In this document: positions 1-8,944 of the stretch, one piece after another
Layout of the letters: every line of letters begins with the position of its first letter
Numbering within the stretch: the first letter of the stretch is position 1
From: Bradyrhizobium diazoefficiens
GTDB taxonomy: Bacteria; Pseudomonadota; Alphaproteobacteria; Rhizobiales; Xanthobacteraceae
Length of the DNA stretch: 64,000 bases
Direction of reading: 5' to 3'
Assembly (NCBI RefSeq): GCF_016616235.1
Contig: NZ_CP067100.1
Location: forward strand, 7,003,001-7,067,000
The notes under the pieces: model-generated
Database searches by the model: none
Told to the model about the DNA's origin: nothing
The model's input: the letters and a program-made list of their open reading frames with translations, nothing else
Translations under genes and position numbers: made by a program

Positions 1-546
1 ATCGGCGGCGGCATGGCCAACACCTTCCTGCACGCCCAGGGCGTCGCGGTCGGCAAGTCGCTGGCCGAGAAGGATCTCGCTGCCACCGCGCTGCGCATCA
101 TGGAGAAGGCGGAAGCCGCCAACTGCGCCATCATCCTCCCCGTCGATGCCACCGTTGCCTATCATTTCGCCGCCAATGCGCCCTCGCATGCCTATGGGCT
201 CGACGCGATCCCGGCCGACGGCATGATCCTCGACGTCGGCCCGCAATCGGTCGCGCGCGTGCACGCCGCGATCGACGATGCGGCGACGCTGGTCTGGAAC
301 GGACCGCTCGGCGCCTTCGAGATGCAGCCATTCGACCGCGGCACCGTCGCGGCCGCCAAGCACGCCGCCGAGCGCACCAAGGCGAAGAAGCTGATCTCGA
401 TCGCCGGCGGCGGCGACACGGTTGCCGCGCTCAACCAGGCCCATGTGGCCGGTGATTTCACCTATGTCTCGACCGCCGGAGGCGCGTTCCTTGAATGGAT
501 GGAGGGCAAGCCCCTGCCCGGCGTCGAAGTTCTGCGCACCAAGTAA
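1..546 (+). CDS. pgk: Phosphoglycerate kinase, C-terminal part
   Basis: Catalyses ATP/ADP phosphoryl transfer between 1,3-bisphosphoglycerate and 3-phosphoglycerate in glycolysis, gluconeogenesis and the Calvin cycle (cytosol). Only the last 181 residues are present; the reading frame is open back to base 1, so the gene begins upstream of the window. The nucleotide-binding half is recognisable by WNGPLGAFE and by the GGGDT loop followed by [14 protein letters not shown] near the C terminus, both hallmark PGK motifs. It lies 48 bp upstream of a class II aldolase on the same strand, the usual alphaproteobacterial gap-pgk-fba order. Very sure of family. Confidence 0.97.
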   Translation: MGGGMANTFLHAQGVAVGKSLAEKDLAATALRIMEKAEAANCAIILPVDATVAYHFAANAPSHAYGLDAIPADGMILDVGPQSVARVHAAIDDAATLVWNGPLGAFEMQPFDRGTVAAAKHAAERTKAKKLISIAGGGDTVAALNQAHVAGDFTYVSTAGGAFLEWMEGKPLPGVEVLRTK

Positions 547-594
547 TCAGTAGGCAAGAAGCGGCCCCGTCGGCCTAAACGGAGAGAAAGACAG

Positions 595-1662
595 ATGGCT
601 CGGATCACGTTGCGTCAATTGCTCGACCATGCGGCTGAGAACGATTACGGCGTACCGGCCTTCAACATCAACAACATGGAGCAGGCGCTGGCGATCATGG
701 ACGCCGCCAACCAGGTCGATGCGCCCGTCATCATCCAGGCCTCGCGCGGCGCGCGCTCCTACGCCAACGACGTCATGCTCAAGCACATGATGGACGCGGT
801 GACCGAGATCTATCCGCACATCCCGGTCTGCGTGCATCTCGACCACGGCAACGAGCCCGCGACCTGCATGACCGCGATCCAGGCCGGCTTCACCTCGGTG
901 ATGATGGACGGCTCGCTCAAAGCCGACGGCAAGACCCCCGGCGACTGGGGCTACAATGTCGGCGTGACCAAGACTGTGACCGACATGGCCCATCTCGGCG
1001 GCATCTCGGTCGAAGGCGAACTCGGCGTGCTCGGCTCGCTCGAGACCGGCATGGGCGACAAGGAAGACGGCCATGGCGCCGAGGGCAAGCTCAGCCACGA
1101 CCAGCTCCTGACCAATCCCGACGAGGCCGTAAAATTCGTCCAGGAGACCAAGGTCGACGCGCTCGCGATCGCGATGGGGACGTCGCATGGTGCTTACAAA
1201 TTCACCCGCAAGCCGGACGGCGACATCCTCGCCATGAACGTGATCGAGGAGATCCACCGCAAGCTGCCCAACACCCATCTCGTCATGCACGGCTCCTCCT
1301 CGGTGCCGCAGGAGCTGCAGGAGATCATCAACGCCAATGGCGGCAAGATGAAGCCGACCTGGGGCGTGCCTGTCGCCGAGATCCAGCGCGGCATCAAGAA
1401 CGGCGTGCGCAAGATCAACATCGACACCGACAACCGCATGGCGATGACCGGCCAGATCCGCAAGGTCCTCAAGGACAACCCGGAAGAGTTCGACCCGCGC
1501 AAGTACCTGAAGCCGGCGATGGAAGCCATGACCAGACTGTGCAAGCAGCGGCTCCAGGAGTTCAACACCGCGGGGCAGGCCTCCAAGATCAAGAAGGTGC
1601 TGACCACCGCCGAGATGGCCAAGCGCTACGCCAAGGGCGAGCTCGACCCGAAGGTGGCGTAG
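595..1662 (+). CDS. fba: Class II fructose-bisphosphate aldolase (Calvin-cycle subtype)
   Basis: Zinc-dependent aldolase interconverting fructose 1,6-bisphosphate (or sedoheptulose 1,7-bisphosphate) with triose phosphates. 355 residues, the length of the class IIA Calvin-cycle (CbbA/CfxA) subtype. The metal-binding HLDHG motif is at about residues 81-85, MDGS near 104, and the glycine-rich and phosphate-binding stretch HGSSSVP and NIDTDNR follow in the C-terminal half. An AGAGAAAG-like Shine-Dalgarno lies just before the ATG. It follows pgk and precedes a class I aldolase, so both aldolase types are encoded within 2.4 kb. The symbol could equally be cbbA. Confidence 0.96.
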   Translation: MARITLRQLLDHAAENDYGVPAFNINNMEQALAIMDAANQVDAPVIIQASRGARSYANDVMLKHMMDAVTEIYPHIPVCVHLDHGNEPATCMTAIQAGFTSVMMDGSLKADGKTPGDWGYNVGVTKTVTDMAHLGGISVEGELGVLGSLETGMGDKEDGHGAEGKLSHDQLLTNPDEAVKFVQETKVDALAIAMGTSHGAYKFTRKPDGDILAMNVIEEIHRKLPNTHLVMHGSSSVPQELQEIINANGGKMKPTWGVPVAEIQRGIKNGVRKINIDTDNRMAMTGQIRKVLKDNPEEFDPRKYLKPAMEAMTRLCKQRLQEFNTAGQASKIKKVLTTAEMAKRYAKGELDPKVA

Positions 1663-1687
1663 CGGATCGCGAGATGGCGTGATCCAT

Positions 1688-1847
1688 CCCTCCCTCTCCG
1701 GGGGAGAGGGAGGGGTGAGGGGCTCTCTCCGCGAGTTATGTCCTATAGATGGACCTGTACCCCCTCACCCGGATCGCGCCGGACGATGCTTCGCATCGCC
1801 GGGGGCGATCCGACCTCTCCCCGCAGGCGGGGAGAGGTAAACAAGAC
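1688..1847. repeat. Intergenic palindromic repeat (family E)
   Basis: Between the two aldolase genes lies a purine/pyrimidine-rich inverted structure: CTCTCCGGGGGAGAG near its left end, CCCCTCACCCGGATCGC in the middle, and CTCCCCGCAGGCGGGGAG at the right end, each able to form a hairpin. No convincing gene is present. It separates the class II aldolase from the class I aldolase transcription unit and may act as a terminator or RNA-stability element. Seen in sequence; function inferred. Confidence 0.7.
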
Positions 1848-1945
1848 CTCCCCCCTTACCCTGCGACGAACGTTAAACTCGGCAATTGCCCGAGAACGGT
1901 CTATTTTCCCGGGCAAGGGCAGAATCGTTTTGGGAGGACCTCTCG

Positions 1946-2971
1946 ATGAATCTGACTGAGCTCAACAGGATCGCCACCGCCATGGTCGTATCAGGCAAGG
2001 GCATCCTTGCCGCCGACGAATCCTCCGGCACCATCAAGAAACGTTTCGACGCGATCGGCGTGGAATCGACCGAAACCAACCGCCGCGACTATCGCGAGAT
2101 GCTGTTCCGGTCGAAGGAGGCCATGAGCCAGTACATCTCCGGCGTGATCCTCTATGACGAGACGATCTGGCAGGCGGCCGCGGACGGCACGCCGCTGGTC
2201 AAGCTGATCGAGGAGAGCGGCGCCATCCCCGGCATCAAGGTCGACGAGGGCACGCAGGCGCTGCCGATGTGCCCGGGTGAGCTCGTCACCGTCGGGCTCG
2301 ACAAGCTCGCCGAGCGGCTGAAGAAATATTACGAGCGCGGCGCACGCTTCGCCAAATGGCGCGCGGTGATCGATATCGGCAGCGGGATTCCCTCGATGAC
2401 CGCGATCAGCGTCAACGCCCATGCGCTGGCGCGCTATGCCGCGCTGTGCCAGGCCGCGCAGATCGTGCCGATCGTCGAGCCCGAGGTGTTGATGGACGGC
2501 GACCACGACATCGATCGCTGCTATGAGGTGACGAGCCGCGTGCTCAACAAGACGTTCCAGGAATTGCGCGTGCAGCGCGTCGCGCTCGAAGGCATGGTGC
2601 TGAAGCCGAACATGGCGATCTCGGGCAAGAAATGCGCGAAGCAGGCCTCCGTCGAGGAGGTCGCGGAGAAGACGATCCGGCTGCTGAAGGCCTGCGTGCC
2701 CGCGGCGGTGCCCGGCATCGCCTTCCTCTCCGGCGGCCAGTCGGACGAAGAGGCGACCGCGCATCTCAACGCCATGCACAAGCTCGGCAGGCTACCGTGG
2801 GGCCTGACTTTCTCCTACGGCCGCGCGCTGCAAGCCGCGCCGCAGAAGGCCTGGTCGGGCAAGGCCGAGAACATCGCAGCCGGTCAAGCCGCGTTCAGCC
2901 ATCGCGCCCGCATGAACGGTCTCGCGTCCAAAGGCGAATGGCAAAGCAGCCTGGAAAAGAAGGCAGCCTAG
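1946..2971 (+). CDS. fda: Class I fructose-bisphosphate aldolase
   Basis: Schiff-base (metal-independent) fructose-bisphosphate aldolase, 341 residues, eukaryote-like class I family. The N terminus carries the family signature GKGILAADESSGTIKKRF (residues 14-31), EGMVLKPNM holds the active-site lysine region, and FLSGGQSDEEAT is the conserved phosphate-binding block. The start at 1946 is chosen because GGGAGGACC lies 8 bp upstream and the family N terminus begins there; an in-frame ATG 60 bp upstream would add an unconserved extension. The next gene starts 3 bp after the stop, so it heads an operon with the ThiE-like and Sel1 genes. Confidence 0.96.
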   Translation: MNLTELNRIATAMVVSGKGILAADESSGTIKKRFDAIGVESTETNRRDYREMLFRSKEAMSQYISGVILYDETIWQAAADGTPLVKLIEESGAIPGIKVDEGTQALPMCPGELVTVGLDKLAERLKKYYERGARFAKWRAVIDIGSGIPSMTAISVNAHALARYAALCQAAQIVPIVEPEVLMDGDHDIDRCYEVTSRVLNKTFQELRVQRVALEGMVLKPNMAISGKKCAKQASVEEVAEKTIRLLKACVPAAVPGIAFLSGGQSDEEATAHLNAMHKLGRLPWGLTFSYGRALQAAPQKAWSGKAENIAAGQAAFSHRARMNGLASKGEWQSSLEKKAA

Positions 2972-2974
2972 ATC

Positions 2975-3664
2975 TTGTCGAACAAACCGCCTCCGCCGCG
3001 CCCGGCGCCGCGTCTCTACCTCGCGACGCCTGTTGTCGATGATCCCGCTGCGCTGGTCGCCGAGCTGCCAGGCCTGCTCGGCGCCGCCGATGTGGCGGCC
3101 GTGCTGCTGCGGCTGAAGCAGACCGACCAGCGCAGCATGATCACGCGCATCAAAGCCTTGGCGCCGCCGGTGCAGAAGGCGGGCGCCGCGCTGCTGATCG
3201 ACGGCCATGCCGAGCTGGTCGCGCGCGGCGGCGCCGACGGGGCGCATCTCACCGGCCTTGCCGCGCTCGAAGAGGCCGCGGCCTCGCTCAAGCCCGATCG
3301 CATCGCGGGTGTCGGCGGGCTCGCCACGCGCCACGATTCCATGAGCGCGGGCGAGATAGGCGCCGACTACGTGCTGTTCGGCGAGCCCGACGCGAAAGGA
3401 CAGCGGCCCTCGTCGCAAGCCATCGCCGAGCGGCTCGACTGGTGGGCCGAGCTGTTCGAGCCGCCCTGCGTCGGTTTCGCCACGTCGCTGGAGGAAGCCC
3501 ACGACTTCGCCGCCAGCGGCGCCGATTTCGTGCTGGTTGGCGACTTCATCTGGGCCGATCCGCGCGGGCCCAAGGCCGCGTTGGTCGAGGCTGACGCCGC
3601 GATCAAGAAGGCTCATGCGGCGGCGCTTGCGGGCCAGAATCCTGCGGGCAGCGAGCACGGCTAG
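2975..3664 (+). CDS. ThiE/TenI-like TIM-barrel protein
   Basis: 229 residues, TTG start 3 bp after the aldolase stop, so almost certainly translationally coupled to it. The sequence resembles the thiamine phosphate synthase superfamily: LYLATPVVDDP near the N terminus, LLIDGHAEL-VARGGADGAHLTGL (the DG-HL signature) and GADYVLFGE in the position of the GADYIGFGP strand. The T-x-T-K phosphate-binding segment of true ThiE is not evident (GEPDAKGQRP instead), and there are no other thiamine genes nearby, so thiamine synthesis should not be assumed. An RPPPRPAP-type proline-rich start is unusual. Likely annotated elsewhere as thiamine phosphate synthase; real substrate unknown. Confidence 0.8.
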   Translation: MSNKPPPPRPAPRLYLATPVVDDPAALVAELPGLLGAADVAAVLLRLKQTDQRSMITRIKALAPPVQKAGAALLIDGHAELVARGGADGAHLTGLAALEEAAASLKPDRIAGVGGLATRHDSMSAGEIGADYVLFGEPDAKGQRPSSQAIAERLDWWAELFEPPCVGFATSLEEAHDFAASGADFVLVGDFIWADPRGPKAALVEADAAIKKAHAAALAGQNPAGSEHG

Positions 3665-3672
3665 CGCCCGAC

Positions 3673-4755
3673 ATGAAACTCCCGCGCATTACCATTCTGG
3701 CCACGCTGCTGCTCACAGCGCCCGCGGCCGCACAGCTCCAGATCACGCCGCCGGCGACAGTCCCGAGCGCGCCCGCGGAGAAGCACAAGCCCAAGCCGCC
3801 ACCGGCCGCCAAGAAGAAGGAGGCGGCGCCGGCGCCCAAACCTTCGGCCTCGCCCAAGCCGGCCGCTTCGCCGAAGCCGGCACTGCCCGCGACCGTGATC
3901 CCCGCACCGCCGGCCGATACACCCGGCGTCGATCTGGTGTTCGGCGCCTATCAGCGCGGCCAGTACAAGATCGCGTTCGATCTCGCCACCGCCCGCGCAC
4001 AAGCCGGCGATCCCAAGGCAATGACCATGCTCGGCGAGCTCTATTCCAACGCCATGGGCATCCGCCGCGACTACGCCAAGGCGCTGGAATGGTACAAGCG
4101 CGCCGCGGACGCCGGCGACCGCGAGGCGATGTTCGCGCTCGCCATGCTGCGCATGTCCGGGCGCGGCGGTCCGGTCGACAAGGGCGAGGCGGTGAAGCTG
4201 ATGGCCTCCGCTGCCAAGCTCGGCGAGCCCAAGGCCGCCTATAATCTCGCGCTGCTTTATCTCGACGGCCAGACCCTGCCGCAGGACGTCAAGCGATCCG
4301 CCGAGCTGCTGCGCCAGGCCGCCGACGCCGGCCTGCCCGAGGCGCAATACGCGCTCGCAACGTTCTACAAGGAAGGCACCGGCGTGCCCAAGGATCCGGA
4401 ACGCGCGGTGCGGCTGCTCCAGGCCGCCTCGCTCGCCGACAATGTCGACGCCGAGGTCGAATATGCCATCGCCATGTTCAACGGCACCGGCACGCCGAAG
4501 AACCAGCCGGCCGCTGTCGCGTTGCTCCGCAAGGCCTCCCGCCAGGGCAGCGCGATCGCGCAGAACCGCCTCGCCTGGGTGCTGATCAACGGCATGGGCG
4601 CGCCCGTCGACAAGGTTGAGGGTTTCAAATGGCATCTGGTGGCGAAGACCGGTGGCAAGGGCGATCCGGAGCTCGACAAGCAATTGTCGGATCTGTCGGC
4701 CGAGGACCGGGCCAAGGCCGAGGCCGCCGCCAAAAAGTGGCTCGGCACCAAATGA
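3673..4755 (+). CDS. Secreted Sel1-repeat protein
   Basis: 360 residues with a signal peptide (about 1-21, cleavage after AAAQL-like sequence), then a Pro/Lys/Ala-rich linker to about residue 80, then about six Sel1-like (TPR-related) repeats from about 90 to 330, seen as recurring A-x-x-x-LG-x-LY ... DYAKALEWYKRAADAGD units. Sel1 proteins act as protein-protein scaffolds in the periplasm or envelope. It starts 8 bp after the ThiE-like gene and probably ends the fda operon. No enzymatic motif; partner unknown. The lysine/proline linker is low complexity and resembles periplasm-spanning linkers. Confidence 0.88.
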   Translation: MKLPRITILATLLLTAPAAAQLQITPPATVPSAPAEKHKPKPPPAAKKKEAAPAPKPSASPKPAASPKPALPATVIPAPPADTPGVDLVFGAYQRGQYKIAFDLATARAQAGDPKAMTMLGELYSNAMGIRRDYAKALEWYKRAADAGDREAMFALAMLRMSGRGGPVDKGEAVKLMASAAKLGEPKAAYNLALLYLDGQTLPQDVKRSAELLRQAADAGLPEAQYALATFYKEGTGVPKDPERAVRLLQAASLADNVDAEVEYAIAMFNGTGTPKNQPAAVALLRKASRQGSAIAQNRLAWVLINGMGAPVDKVEGFKWHLVAKTGGKGDPELDKQLSDLSAEDRAKAEAAAKKWLGTK

Positions 4756-4854
4756 CTTGACCCAATGACTTGACGTCAAGCGCCTCACGGGGCACCCCAT
4801 CCCCTCAAATGGCGCGATTTTGCGCCCCTCCCCTCCGATCCAGACCGAAAGCTC

Positions 4855-5646
4855 ATGCTGTACTCCGCCACTATCAATGTCATGGTCAAGGCTGCGCGCC
4901 GCGCCGGCCGCAGCCTCAAGCGCGATCTCGGCGAGATCGAGCATCTCCAGGTCTCGCTGAAGGGGCCGGCGAATTTCGTCTCGCTCGCCGACAAGCGCGC
5001 CGAGGAGATCCTCTATCAGGACCTCGCCAAGGCCCGGCCCGGCTACGGCTTCATCGGCGAGGAAGGCGGCAACCGCGAGGGCAGCGACAAGAGCCACACC
5101 TGGATCGTCGATCCGCTCGACGGCACCACCAACTTCCTGCACGGCATCCCGCAATTCGCGATCTCGATCGGCCTCGCCCGCGAGGGCATGGTGATCGCCG
5201 GCGTGATCTACAATCCCGCCAATGACGAGCTCTACATCGCCGAGCGCGGCAAGGGCGCCTTCCTCAACGACCAGCGCCTGCGCGTCGCCGGCCGCCGCCA
5301 GCTGAACGAATGCGTGGTGGCGTGCGGCCTGCCGCATATCGGCCGCGGCGACCACGAGGAATTCCGCCGCGAGATGACTGCGATCCAGGACCGCGTCGCG
5401 GGCCTGCGCCGCTTCGGCGCCGCCTCGCTCGATTTGGCCTTCGTCGCCGCCGGCCGCCTCGACGGCTATTGGGAACGCGACCTGCAACCCTGGGACATCG
5501 CGGCAGGACAGATCATGGTGCGGGAAGCCGGCGGGACGATCAGCGATATCAACACGCCGGGTGATGCGCTGGTCACCGGGCATGTCGTGTGCGGCAACGA
5601 GTTCGTGCACGGGGAGCTGGTGAAGATTTTGCGGAAGGCTGCGTAG
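4855..5646 (+). CDS. suhB: Inositol monophosphatase family protein
   Basis: 263 residues, Mg-dependent phosphatase of the IMPase/SuhB superfamily, hydrolysing inositol-1-phosphate or related sugar phosphates in the cytosol. Metal-binding motifs are complete: GEEGG (about 63-67), WIVDPLDGTTNF (about 83-94) and the C-terminal WDIAAGQIMVREAGG (about 214-228). The 99 bp gap after the Sel1 gene suggests its own promoter or a loose operon. SuhB in enterobacteria also binds RNA polymerase antitermination complexes; whether this copy does cannot be told from sequence. Confidence 0.93.
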   Translation: MLYSATINVMVKAARRAGRSLKRDLGEIEHLQVSLKGPANFVSLADKRAEEILYQDLAKARPGYGFIGEEGGNREGSDKSHTWIVDPLDGTTNFLHGIPQFAISIGLAREGMVIAGVIYNPANDELYIAERGKGAFLNDQRLRVAGRRQLNECVVACGLPHIGRGDHEEFRREMTAIQDRVAGLRRFGAASLDLAFVAAGRLDGYWERDLQPWDIAAGQIMVREAGGTISDINTPGDALVTGHVVCGNEFVHGELVKILRKAA

Positions 5647-5673
5647 CGCGGAGAGATTACGCGCCACACTCCG

Positions 5674-5776
5674 CCGTCATCGCCCGGCTTGACCGGGCGA
5701 TCCAGTACGCCGAGACGGTTGTGATAGATGGATAGGCCGCGGCGTACTGGATGCCCCGCCTTCGCGGGCATGACAG
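5674..5776. repeat. Palindromic repeat, family A copy 1
   Basis: Begins GTCATCGCCCGGCTTGACC, with a local hairpin GCCCGGCTTGACCGGGC, then GATCCAGTACGCC, a short spacer, CCGCGGCGTACTGGATGCC and ends CGCGGGCATGACAG. GATCCAGTACGCC and GGCGTACTGGAT are inverted. It fills the whole gap between the convergent suhB and RND pump genes, ending 6 bp from the pump stop codon. Other copies are at 14226, 31940, 36494/37944 and 52388. Confidence 0.9.
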
Positions 5777-5782
5777 TGTGCC

Positions 5783-8700
5783 TTATGGCCTCGCCGGCGC
5801 CGGCGGTCCGTACGCCTCGCCCTCCTTCGCCGCCACCTTCTCCCGGTCCCCCGCCAGCACGCGCTGCACCGAGACGAAGAACACCGGCACCATCAAGAGC
5901 GCCAGGATCACCACGGCGATCATGCCGCCCATCACGACGGTGCCGAGCGCTTGCTGGCTGGCGCCGCCGGCGCCGTGGGCGACTGCCATGGGGAGCACGC
6001 CGCAGATGAAGGCAAGGCCGGTCATGAGGATCGGGCGGAAGCGCAGGCGACAGGCCTCGATGGTGGCGTCCACCAGCGGCTTGCCTTCCTTGCGCAAATC
6101 CTTGGCGAACTCGATGATCAGGATCGCGTCCTTGGCCGCGAGGCCGATGATGGTGATCAGGCCGACGGTGAAATAGACGTCGTTGGGCAGGCCGCGCAGC
6201 TGTGCGGCGACCACCGCACCGACGATGCCGAGCGGCACGGTGAGCAGCACTGCGAGCGGAATGGTCCAGCTCTCGTAGAGTGCGGCCAGGCACAGGAACA
6301 CCACGAACACCGACAGCGCCAGCAGGAACGGCGCCTGCGAGCCCGACAGCTTCTCCTGGAGCGACTGGCCGGTCCATTCATAGCCGAAGCCGCGCGGCAA
6401 TTTGCCGGCGAGCCGCTCCATCTCGGCGATGGCATCGCCCGAGGTGAAGCCGGGTTTTGCTTCGCCGGAGATGCGCACCGCCGGATAATAGTTGAAGCCG
6501 GCGATCTGCGTCGGGCCGCGCGCCCATTCGACGCTTGCGAAGGAGGAGAACGGCACCAGCTGGCCGTGGCTGTTCTTGACGTTGTAGTTGAGGATGTCCT
6601 CGGTCCGCATGCGGTCGCGGCTATCTGCCTGCACCACCACGCGCTGCATGCGGCCGCGGTTCGGGAAATCGTTGATGTAGTTCGAGCCGAGATTGGTCGA
6701 GATCGTGTTGTTGATGTCCTCGAAGGTGACGCCGAACGCGCCGGCCTTTTCGCGGTCGATCATGAGGTTGACCACGCCCGCCTCGGGCAGGCCTTCGATA
6801 TAGACCTTCTGGAGCACGGGGCTGGCATTGGCCTCCGCGATCAACTGGTCGGCGGCGCGCATCAATTGCTGATAGCCCTTCTGACCGCGATCCTGGAGGC
6901 GGAACGAGAACCCCGACGAGTTGCCGAGATTGTCGATCGGCGGCGGCTGCAGCGCGGAGATCTTGGCGTCGCGGATCGAGGATCCCAGATCGCGGTTGAT
7001 GTCATTGACGATCGCGGCGGCGGAATCCTTCGGCCCGCGCTCCGACCAATCCTTCAGCGTGATAAAGGCCTGCGCGGTGTTCATGCCCTGGCCGGAGAAG
7101 CTGAAGCCGGTGAGGAAGGTGACATCCTTCACGCCAGGACGTTCGGCGAGATACTTCTCGACCTTCTCGATCACGGCCTCTGTCCGCGGATAGGACGAAT
7201 CCGACGGAGTCTGCACGTCGGTGGTGACGAAGCCCTGGTCGTCGACGGGCAGGAAGCCGCCGGGCAGATTGACGAACGCCCAGGACAGACCGACCAGCAG
7301 CGCGGCATAGACCAGCATCAGGCGGCCGGTCCGCTTCAGCGAGAAGCCGACGGTGCGCGAATAGCCCTCCTTGCCGCCTTCGAGCACGCGGTTGAACCAG
7401 CCGAACACGCCGCGCCTCGCATGGCCGTGACCGGCCGCGACGGGATTGAGCAAGGTCGCGCACAGCGCCGGCGTCAGCGACAGCGCGAGGAAGGCGGAGA
7501 AGCCGATCGCGGCGACCATGGTCACCGAGAACTGGCGGTAGATGATGCCGACCGAGCCGGGGAAGAATGCCATGGGCACGAACACCGCCATCAGCACCAG
7601 GGTGATGCCGATGATGGCGCCGGAGATCTGCGACATTGCCTTGCGCGTCGCCTCCTTCGGCGGCAGGCCCTCCTCGCTCATGATGCGCTCGACGTTCTCG
7701 ACCACGACGATGGCGTCGTCGACGAGGATGCCGACCGCGAGCACCATGCCGAACATCGAGAGCATGTTGATGGAGTAGCCGGCGAGCAGCAGCGTGGTGC
7801 AGGCGCCCAGGAGCGCCACCGGCACCACGATGGTCGGGATGATGGTGTAGCGGATGTTCTGGAGGAACAGGAACATCACCACGAACACCAGCACCACGGC
7901 CTCGACCAGCGTCGAGAGCACCTTCCTGATCGAGGCCTCGACCACAGGCGTGATGTTGTAGGGGATCTCGTAGGAGATGTTGGCCGGGAAGAAGCGCGAC
8001 AGCTCCTTCATCTTCGCCTCGACCGCGCTCGCGGTCGCCAGCGCATTGCCGGTCGGCGACATCAGCACGGAGAGGCCGGCGGTCGGCTTGCCGTTCAGGC
8101 GGGTGTTGAACTGGTAGCTGAGGCCGCCGACCTCGATGCGCGCGATGTCGCGCAGGCGCACGGTCGAGCCGTCGGCGTTGGCGCGCAGGATGATGGCGCC
8201 GAATTCATCAGGGGACGAGAGCTGGCCCTTGACCAGCACCAGCGCGGAGGTGCGCTGCGTCGCGGTCGACGGCTCGGCACCGATGCTGCCGGAGGCGACC
8301 TGCGCGTTTTGCGCTGATATCGCCTTGTTGACGTCGTCGGCGGTCAGGCCATAGCCGACCAGCCTGGCGGGATCGACCCAGACGCGCAGACTACGCTCGG
8401 TCGAATAGAGCGTGGCGCGGCCGACGCCGGGAATGCGGCGGATTTCGCCGAGCACGTTGCGGATCATGAAGTCGCCGAGACCGACCTCGTCGAGGCTGCC
8501 GTCGGTCGAGTTCAGCGTGATGATCTGGAGCACCGCGCTGGACGCCTCCTCAATCAGAATGCCCTGCTGGATCACTGCGCGGGGCAGGCGCGCCTCGACG
8601 CGCTTGATGCGGTTCTGCACCTCGACGGAGGCGGCGCTGGTATCGGTGCCCGGCTGGAAGTTGGCGATGATCTCGACCTGGCCGAGCGAGTCGCTGGTCG

Positions 8701-8938
8701 ATTCGAAATTGAGGATGCCGGAGGCGCCGTTGAGCTCCTCCTCGATCAGCCGCGTGACGCTGTTGTAGAGGTTTTCCGGCGAGGCGCCGGGATAGCTGGT
8801 CGAGATCGAGATCGAGGGCGGCGCAATGATCGGATATTGCGCGATCGGCAGCAGCGGCACCGCAATCGCGCCGATCAGGCAGATGAACAGCGCAACCACC
8901 CAGGCGAAGATCGGCCTGTCGATGAAGAAACTCGGCAT
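5783..8938 (-). CDS. RND efflux pump, HAE1-type inner-membrane permease
   Basis: 1051 residues, full length for AcrB/MexB-type proton-driven drug exporters. The N terminus FIDRPIFAWVVALFICLIGA is the first transmembrane helix of the family; the essential proton-relay pair is in GILVDDAIVVVENVERIM (about 404-421), and a lysine sits in the TM10 region IEFAKDLRKEG. Twelve TM helices and two large periplasmic loops can be traced. It starts 6 bp after the adaptor gene stop, giving a two-gene operon. No TolC-type outer-membrane channel is encoded nearby, so it probably uses one from elsewhere. Substrates cannot be inferred; a BepE/AcrB-like multidrug role is likely. Confidence 0.96.
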   Translation of the reverse strand: MPSFFIDRPIFAWVVALFICLIGAIAVPLLPIAQYPIIAPPSISISTSYPGASPENLYNSVTRLIEEELNGASGILNFESTSDSLGQVEIIANFQPGTDTSAASVEVQNRIKRVEARLPRAVIQQGILIEEASSAVLQIITLNSTDGSLDEVGLGDFMIRNVLGEIRRIPGVGRATLYSTERSLRVWVDPARLVGYGLTADDVNKAISAQNAQVASGSIGAEPSTATQRTSALVLVKGQLSSPDEFGAIILRANADGSTVRLRDIARIEVGGLSYQFNTRLNGKPTAGLSVLMSPTGNALATASAVEAKMKELSRFFPANISYEIPYNITPVVEASIRKVLSTLVEAVVLVFVVMFLFLQNIRYTIIPTIVVPVALLGACTTLLLAGYSINMLSMFGMVLAVGILVDDAIVVVENVERIMSEEGLPPKEATRKAMSQISGAIIGITLVLMAVFVPMAFFPGSVGIIYRQFSVTMVAAIGFSAFLALSLTPALCATLLNPVAAGHGHARRGVFGWFNRVLEGGKEGYSRTVGFSLKRTGRLMLVYAALLVGLSWAFVNLPGGFLPVDDQGFVTTDVQTPSDSSYPRTEAVIEKVEKYLAERPGVKDVTFLTGFSFSGQGMNTAQAFITLKDWSERGPKDSAAAIVNDINRDLGSSIRDAKISALQPPPIDNLGNSSGFSFRLQDRGQKGYQQLMRAADQLIAEANASPVLQKVYIEGLPEAGVVNLMIDREKAGAFGVTFEDINNTISTNLGSNYINDFPNRGRMQRVVVQADSRDRMRTEDILNYNVKNSHGQLVPFSSFASVEWARGPTQIAGFNYYPAVRISGEAKPGFTSGDAIAEMERLAGKLPRGFGYEWTGQSLQEKLSGSQAPFLLALSVFVVFLCLAALYESWTIPLAVLLTVPLGIVGAVVAAQLRGLPNDVYFTVGLITIIGLAAKDAILIIEFAKDLRKEGKPLVDATIEACRLRFRPILMTGLAFICGVLPMAVAHGAGGASQQALGTVVMGGMIAVVILALLMVPVFFVSVQRVLAGDREKVAAKEGEAYGPPAPARP

Positions 8939-8944
8939 GGCGGC

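Noticed and set aside
3661..5667. Long open frame on the minus strand opposite the Sel1 and suhB genes
   Set aside because: It is antisense to two well-supported genes, has no recognisable domain, and arises from high-GC third-position bias. The same holds for the plus-strand open frames at 5951-8317 and 8837-10135 opposite the RND genes.
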